Source: JAEUMD01 sp050250815 (GTDB lineage Bacteria; Pseudomonadota; Alphaproteobacteria; Rhizobiales; Hyphomicrobiaceae). Taken from it: DNA of 64,000 nt. Below the pieces are notes generated by a model. That model saw nothing but the letters and a program-made list of their open reading frames with translations, ran no database searches and was not told the DNA's origin. Shown one piece after another: positions 58,963 through 64,000 of this stretch. Both the position numbers and the translations under genes were made by a program. The stretch lies in assembly GCA_050250815.1 (NCBI GenBank), contig JBFWNY010000004.1:1-64000 (forward strand), in the 5' to 3' direction. Position 1 is the first letter of the stretch. Each line of letters opens with the position of its first letter.

Positions 58963-61719
58963 ATGCTGTCGACCTGGACGGTTCTCGCAATCTCGCTCAC
59001 CTATCTGCTGGCTCTGTTCGCCGTCGCCCACACGGCCGATCGCTTCGCCAAGGCCGGCGTGCGTTCGGCGCTGATCTCCAACTCCTATGTCTTCTCGCTT
59101 TCGATCGCGGTCTACTGCACAAGCTGGACCTACTATGGCAGCGTCGGCCGCGCCGCGACTTCGGGCATCGGCTTCCTGCCCATCTATCTGGGACCGACGT
59201 TGGTCTTCACGCTCGGCTGGTTCGTGCTGCGCAAGATACTGCGTATCTGCAAAACGCAGCGCATCACCTCGATCGCCGACTTCATTGCCTCACGCTACGG
59301 CAAGAGCCAGCTGATCGCAGGGCTCGTCACCGTGATGACGGTGATCGGCATCATCCCCTACATCTCGCTGCAGCTGAAGGCCGTGGCGGTCAGTTTCGGC
59401 GTCGTGCTGTCCAAGGACATCGCCGAGGTGGCCACGGTCGGCGCCTACGACATCGCGCTGCTCGTCACGCTCGTGCTCGCCACCTTCGCGGTCCTGTTCG
59501 GCACGCGGCATATCGAGGCGACCGAACACCACGCCGGCATGGTCGTGGCCATCGCGGTGGAATCGCTCGTCAAGCTTGTCGCATTCCTGGCCGTCGGCAC
59601 GTTCGTGACGTTCTACATCTTCGACGGCTTCGCCGATCTCTTCTCCCGTGCTTCCGCCGACCCTGAACTTGCCCGACTGATGACTATGGAGAAGGCGGGA
59701 GGCAACTGGCTCACGCTGATCCTGCTGTCGATGACGGCCATCGTATGCCTGCCCCGGCAGTTCCAAGTCACCTTCGTCGAGAACACGAACGCGGGGCATC
59801 TGGCGCGCGCCACATGGATGTTCCCGCTCTATCTCGTGTTGATCAACATCTTCGTGTTGCCGATCGCGTTCGGTGGGCGGCTGCAATTTGCCGGCACCGC
59901 CATCGACGCCGACACCTACGTGCTCGCATTCCCGCTTGCGGCCGGTACGCCGCTCCTGACGCTGGTCGTGCTGCTGGGCGGATTGTCGGCCGCCGCGGCC
60001 ATGGTGATCGTCGAGACCATCGCTCTGTCGACGATGGTGTGCAACGACCTCATCATGCCGGCGCTGCTGCGGTTCTTCGGCCAGCGACTGTCCGGCCGCC
60101 AGGACCTGACGTCGCTGCTGCTCAACATCCGCCGCACGGCCATCGTCACAATCGTACTCCTCGCCTACTTCTATCTCGCGGCTGTGGGGGATTCCTACCA
60201 CCTCGTCACCATCGGTCTGGTGTCGTTCTGCGCCGCGGCCCAGCTCGCGCCGGCCATGCTATTTGCGATCTACTGGCGCGGCGGCACGCGCAACGCGGCG
60301 TTCGCTGGCCTGTCGGCCGGCTTCATCATCTGGCTCTACACGCTGCTGTTGCCGTCGTTCGCCAAATCAGGGTTCCTGTTGCCGCAGAGCTTCGTCGAAG
60401 CCGGCCCCTTCGGTATTGCCATGCTCAAGCCCTACGCGCTGTTCGGATTGCAGGGACTCGACAACATTTCGCATTCTCTATTCTGGAGCATGGCCTTCAA
60501 CATCGGCGCGTTTCTAGCCGTGGCGTTGAATGGCCGGCAGACGCGCATCGAGCACATCCAGGCGACAGTGTTCGTCGAAGCCTATGCGGACGAGACGCTG
60601 GCTCCCGTCGGCGTGACGAGCTTCGCTCGGGGTGGCGCCAGTGTGCAGAGCCTGCGGCAGCTCGCAGCACGCTTCGTCGGCGAGGAGCGCACGGCCGAAG
60701 CGCTCAGCATCTTCGCGAACAAGCAAGGACTGCAGTCGGAAGCCGCGCTGCAGGTGGACAGCAATCTGCTGCGCCTCGTCGAGCGTCTGATAGCCGGCTC
60801 CATCGGCGCGGCCTCGGCGCGTGTCGCCATGGCGTCGGCCGTCAAGGCCGAGCGCGTGAGCCTCGACGAGATCATGGAGATTCTCGACGAGACCTCGCAC
60901 GTCTTCGAGTATTCGCGCCAGCTCGAACAGAAGTCGCGCGAGTTGGAGGTCGCCAGCCGCGACCTCAAGGCGGCCAACGACCAGCTGCGCGAGGCCGACC
61001 GCTTGAAGGACGAGTTCATGTCGACGGTAAGCCACGAACTGCGCACGCCGCTGACGTCGATCCGTTCGTTCTCCGAGATCCTGCAGGACGACCCCGAGAT
61101 GCCGGAGGAGCAGCGCAACGCCTTCCTCGGCATCATCGTCTCGGAGAGCGAGCGGCTGACGCGCCTCATCAATCAGGTGCTTGATCTCGCCAAGATCGAG
61201 GCCGGACGCATGCAGTGGCACATCCGCGACCTCGACCTCAATCCGATCGTGCGCGAAGCCGCCGCTTCTCTGACGCCAATTTTCGATCGCGACGGCGTGG
61301 TGCTCGACGTGCAGCCAGCCCCACCCGGCCTGCCTCCGGTGCGGGCTGATGCCGACCGGCTCATCCAGGTGCTCATCAACCTGATCTCGAACGCGGAGAA
61401 GTTCTGTCCCAAGCCCGGCGGCCACGTGCGCGTTACGATCCGGCGCGACGGGGATCTCGCCCGCGTGTCGGTCATCGACAATGGGCCGGGCATTCCCGAA
61501 GCCGACCGTGAGGCGATCTTCGACAAGTTCTATCAAGTGAAGGATAGGCACAAGGGCGACGGCAATCCGCTCGGCACCGGAACCGGCCTCGGCCTTACGA
61601 TCTCGGAGCGCATCGTGACGCAGTTCGGCGGCAGCATCTGGGTCGACGCAGGGGTCACGGCGGGATCGGAGTTCACATTCACCGTTCCCCTCGCGCTGGC
61701 TGCGGTCGAGCCTGTCTGA
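58963..61719 (+). CDS. CrbS-like symporter-histidine kinase
   Basis: 918 residues from the ATG at 58963 (MLSTWTVLAISLTYLLALFA). The first 560 residues are an SSF-type symporter domain with about 13 helices. A helical linker follows, then HisKA with the phospho-His in TVSHELRTPLTS (about residue 690) and an ATPase domain: NLISNAEKF (805), DNGPGIP (839), GTGLGLTIS (871). CrbS/CbrA-type kinases regulate acetate uptake and activation genes. It lies beside a symporter pair and a response regulator; the true partner could be encoded elsewhere. Confidence 0.9.
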   Translation: MLSTWTVLAISLTYLLALFAVAHTADRFAKAGVRSALISNSYVFSLSIAVYCTSWTYYGSVGRAATSGIGFLPIYLGPTLVFTLGWFVLRKILRICKTQRITSIADFIASRYGKSQLIAGLVTVMTVIGIIPYISLQLKAVAVSFGVVLSKDIAEVATVGAYDIALLVTLVLATFAVLFGTRHIEATEHHAGMVVAIAVESLVKLVAFLAVGTFVTFYIFDGFADLFSRASADPELARLMTMEKAGGNWLTLILLSMTAIVCLPRQFQVTFVENTNAGHLARATWMFPLYLVLINIFVLPIAFGGRLQFAGTAIDADTYVLAFPLAAGTPLLTLVVLLGGLSAAAAMVIVETIALSTMVCNDLIMPALLRFFGQRLSGRQDLTSLLLNIRRTAIVTIVLLAYFYLAAVGDSYHLVTIGLVSFCAAAQLAPAMLFAIYWRGGTRNAAFAGLSAGFIIWLYTLLLPSFAKSGFLLPQSFVEAGPFGIAMLKPYALFGLQGLDNISHSLFWSMAFNIGAFLAVALNGRQTRIEHIQATVFVEAYADETLAPVGVTSFARGGASVQSLRQLAARFVGEERTAEALSIFANKQGLQSEAALQVDSNLLRLVERLIAGSIGAASARVAMASAVKAERVSLDEIMEILDETSHVFEYSRQLEQKSRELEVASRDLKAANDQLREADRLKDEFMSTVSHELRTPLTSIRSFSEILQDDPEMPEEQRNAFLGIIVSESERLTRLINQVLDLAKIEAGRMQWHIRDLDLNPIVREAAASLTPIFDRDGVVLDVQPAPPGLPPVRADADRLIQVLINLISNAEKFCPKPGGHVRVTIRRDGDLARVSVIDNGPGIPEADREAIFDKFYQVKDRHKGDGNPLGTGTGLGLTISERIVTQFGGSIWVDAGVTAGSEFTFTVPLALAAVEPV

Positions 61720-61780
61720 CCCTTCCGCCGGCTGCACCCTTACTACTGCCGACCGGCTCTGATCGCACGAACATCCCGCC

Positions 61781-62443
61781 TCAAGCAGACCGCTTCGCGT
61801 CCAGCTCCAGCGACGCCAGCAGATCCGCGAACCGTTCGCCCTGAACGATCACGTGAGCCCGCAGCTCCTCCGCCGCGAGATCAGGCTCGCCCGCCAGAAT
61901 AGCCTCAACGATCGTCCCGTGCTCACGCTGCGACGACGAGAGCCGGTGGCGCACGCGCAGCTGCAGCCGACGGAAGGGTGCGAGCCGCTTGTGAAGTGCA
62001 AGGGCCTGCTCCGCGAGGAAAGTGTTGCCGCTCGCGGCGTAGATGGCGCGGTGGAACTGTTCATTCTCGAAGTAATAGGCATCCGGATCGCCGAGGCGCG
62101 CGGCCGCCTCGCAAGCCGACAACGTCTGCTGCAACCGAGTCTCATTGGCATCAGTGAGACGCCGGGCCGCCAGGCGCCCGCACATCGCCTCCAGCTCGGA
62201 CATCACCTCGAACATTTCCATGAGCCGGCGCGGATCGGGTGAGGCCACGATCGCTCCACGGTAGGGCCTGATCTCGACGAGTCCGGCGGCTGCGAGATGC
62301 TGTAGGATCTCGCGCACAGGGGTGCGGGAAACGCCGAACCGTGCCGCCAGCGAGGTCTCGTCGAGGCGCTCGCCCGGCCGCAACCGCCCGGTGGCGATAT
62401 CGTCCTCGAGGATGGCCTTGAAGCTGTCGGCGCCCTTGTTCAC
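61781..62443 (-). CDS. GntR-family regulator (FCD type)
   Basis: 220 residues. The N-terminal winged helix (ERLDETSLAARFGVSRTPVREILQHLAAAGLVEIRPYRGA) is followed by the FCD effector domain (MFEVMSELEAMCGRLAARRL; YYFENEQFHRAIYAASGN). It is divergent from the TRAP transporter genes and probably controls them and itself. A perfect GATTGTATACAATC palindrome lies in the shared promoter region. Confidence 0.93.
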   Translation of the reverse strand: MNKGADSFKAILEDDIATGRLRPGERLDETSLAARFGVSRTPVREILQHLAAAGLVEIRPYRGAIVASPDPRRLMEMFEVMSELEAMCGRLAARRLTDANETRLQQTLSACEAAARLGDPDAYYFENEQFHRAIYAASGNTFLAEQALALHKRLAPFRRLQLRVRHRLSSSQREHGTIVEAILAGEPDLAAEELRAHVIVQGERFADLLASLELDAKRSA

Positions 62444-62543
62444 GTCCGTCTCTTGTCATTGTCGAGAGCATTTGGGCGCCGCAATCGAAACCAGCCAGGG
62501 CCGCGGCGCGCTCCCTTTGCGCAGTGTATCGCAGCAATGGGAC

Positions 62544-62557
62544 GATTGTATACAATC
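62544..62557. promoter_or_regulatory. GntR (FCD) operator candidate
   Basis: GATTGTA-TACAATC is a perfect 14-bp palindrome, the TTGTATACAA type bound by FCD GntR regulators, in the gap between the regulator and the TRAP operon. A partial copy (GCATACACTATATGG, near 62569) follows and may be a second half-site. Confidence 0.7.
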
Positions 62558-62668
62558 AAGTTGACGACGCATACACTATATGGTTCAAGTTGCCGATGCG
62601 CCTGTGGCCCACGGCAGGCAGGCGCCAACAGCCGGCCAAACGCCGGCCGATCGCTGGAGGAACACCCG

Positions 62669-63676
62669 ATGAGAATAGAGACGACGCGCGCCGTCTTCGG
62701 CGCCGCCGTGGCCGCACTCATGTCCGCGACCGCAACGGTTGCGCTCGCCGAGACGACGCTCAAGGCCTCGCACCAGTGGCCGGGCGGCAAGGGCGACGCG
62801 CGCGACGAGATGGTGCAGATCATCGCCCGCGAGGTCGAGGCGGCCAATGTGGGCCTCAAGATCCAGGTCTATCCGGGCGCATCGCTCTTCAAGCCGAAGG
62901 AGCAATGGGGCGCGCTGACCAAGGGCCAGCTCGACATCTCTGCTTTCCCGCTCGACTACGCATCAGGCCGACATCCGCAGTTCTCCGCGACCCTGATGCC
63001 GGGCCTCGTGCGCAACCACGAGCGCGCCATGCGCATGAACGGCTCGCCCTTCATGGCCGACATCAAGAAGATCATCGAGGACGCTGGGGTAAAGGTGATC
63101 GCGGACGCCTGGCTTGCCGGCGCCTTCGCCTCGAAGAAGGGCTGCATCACATCGCCCGACTCCATCAAGGGACAGGTGACGCGCGCCGCCGGCCCCGCCT
63201 TCGAGCAGATGCTGGCAGCAGCCGGCGCCTCCATCTCCTCGATGGCGTCTTCGGAAATCTATACGGGCATGCAGACCGGCGTGCTCGACGCAACCAATAC
63301 GTCGTCGGGCTCGTTCGTTTCCTACCGACTGTATGAGCAGGTCAAATGCCTGACGGCGCCCGGCGCCAACGCGCTGTGGTTCATGTACGAACCGATCCTG
63401 ATGTCGAAGCGGACCTGGGATAGCCTGACCCCGGAGCAGCAGAAGGCCGTCATGGCCGCGGGCAAGAAGTCGGAAGAGTTCTTCCTGGCCGAGGCCAAGA
63501 AGCTCGACGACAAGATGACGGAAGCCTTTAAGAAGGCCGGCGTCGAGGTCGTCGAGATGAGCAAGGAGAACTACGACGCCTGGCTCGCGCTGGCCAAGGA
63601 GAGCGCCTACAAGAAGTTCGCCACGGACGTTCCCGGCGGCAAGGAGCTGATCGACAAGGCTCTCGCCGTCGAGTGA
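62669..63676 (+). CDS. dctP: TRAP transporter substrate-binding protein (DctP)
   Basis: 335 residues with a signal peptide (AVFGAAVAALMSATATVALA). DctP-type features: KASHQWPGGKGDARDEMVQI, IQVYPGASLFKPKEQWGALT, and the specificity helix block. It delivers an unidentified solute, probably a carboxylate, to a DctQ/DctM membrane complex. Ribosome site CTGGAGGA lies upstream of the ATG at 62669. It is the first gene of the operon. Confidence 0.93.
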   Translation: MRIETTRAVFGAAVAALMSATATVALAETTLKASHQWPGGKGDARDEMVQIIAREVEAANVGLKIQVYPGASLFKPKEQWGALTKGQLDISAFPLDYASGRHPQFSATLMPGLVRNHERAMRMNGSPFMADIKKIIEDAGVKVIADAWLAGAFASKKGCITSPDSIKGQVTRAAGPAFEQMLAAAGASISSMASSEIYTGMQTGVLDATNTSSGSFVSYRLYEQVKCLTAPGANALWFMYEPILMSKRTWDSLTPEQQKAVMAAGKKSEEFFLAEAKKLDDKMTEAFKKAGVEVVEMSKENYDAWLALAKESAYKKFATDVPGGKELIDKALAVE

Positions 63677-63822
63677 GACCCGGGCGGCGGTGCGCGTGCA
63701 CCGCCGCCTTCTCGTTGCGCAGCTTGAATTTCTTCGAAATGCCATCTCCGGCTCGATGACGTACCCGGCACGTCCCGGGTATGCTGCGTTGGCTGCCGCA
63801 TTCCCTTGAGTCAGGCGATCTC

Positions 63823-64000
63823 ATGAAGACCTTCATTCGCATCGTCGACCGGATTTCAGAGCTGCTCGGCATTCTGTCGATGCTGCTGCTGCTGTCAGCC
63901 GTCCTCGTCGTCTGCCAGATGATCCTCATGCGCTACGTGTTCCGCGCCTCGACGATCTGGCAGACCGAATACGTGATCTATGCGCTCATCGCCGCCACGT
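63823..64000 (+). CDS. dctQ: TRAP transporter small permease (DctQ), cut by window edge
   Basis: The frame begins MKTFIRIVDRISELLGILSM and continues LLLLSAVLVVCQMILMRYVF, with the first helix and the typical RYVF element of DctQ, and is open at the edge with 59 codons. It follows dctP by 146 bases and completes the TRAP operon order dctP-dctQ. Confidence 0.8.
   Translation, partial: MKTFIRIVDRISELLGILSMLLLLSAVLVVCQMILMRYVFRASTIWQTEYVIYALIAAT

Overview
The window looks like a high-GC alphaproteobacterial chromosome, probably Hyphomicrobiales. That placement is inferred from gene content (VC_2705-type acetate symporter pair, CrbS-like kinase, TRAP genes, trb-type island with DUF2840/DUF736/DUF2274/DUF2493 genes), not from a marker gene. 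Positions 1 to about 48,263 are most of an integrative and conjugative element (ICE) of the Tn4371/trb kind. Positions 48,264 to 64,000 are chromosomal flank.

ICE, left to right. A tetR remnant, apparently cut by an IS256-like element running off the left edge, is followed by a lysR gene. A long minus-strand conjugation block follows (read right to left): lytic transglycosylase, a candidate oriT with four GCACGGTGC-type repeats, MobA/VirD2-type relaxase with DUF3363, TraG/VirD4, a ribbon-helix-helix protein, and trbB-C-D-E-J-K-L-F-G-I plus a DUF2274 gene. Upstream is a replication/partition operon whose first six genes are joined by ATGA overlaps: repA, parA, an adenine methyltransferase, an RHH (ParG-like) gene, DUF2840 and a TraF-like S26 peptidase. 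repA carries three internal iteron-like repeats, a DnaA-box-like site and an A+T-richer tract, so it may hold the replication origin. Next come small regulators, a broken ssb between inverted repeats, a membrane protein, a plus-strand nuclease-like cargo gene (DUF6615-like), and a minus-strand maintenance block: DUF2493, Toprim primase-like protein, a 1446-aa methyltransferase/strawberry-notch helicase, three small proteins, a 723-aa ParB-like protein, and an ardC operon. Several of these genes have a conserved hairpin leader whose 3' side directly abuts the Shine-Dalgarno sequence.

The last ICE segment (39.6-46.6 kb, plus strand) is a defence island: a DUF4143 AAA ATPase, a Hachiman pair (hamA, hamB), a possible 40-codon ORF, and an AbiJ-NTD3-like protein with a C-terminal nuclease-like domain. 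The tyrosine integrase and an attachment site follow. That site is the 3' half of tRNA-Arg(CCG) starting at the anticodon loop; the other end of the ICE is outside the window.

Chromosomal flank. It holds tRNA-Pro(GGG), a secreted protein, a small membrane protein and a pepsin-like protein. It also holds an acetate-uptake/regulation cluster: DUF294/CBS/cNMP protein, VC_2705-type symporter with its DUF4212 small subunit, a CheY-like regulator, a degenerate sensor fused to a DnaQ-type exonuclease, and a CrbS-like symporter-kinase. The window ends in a GntR-controlled TRAP transporter operon with a perfect palindromic operator. I found no CRISPR array and no rRNA.
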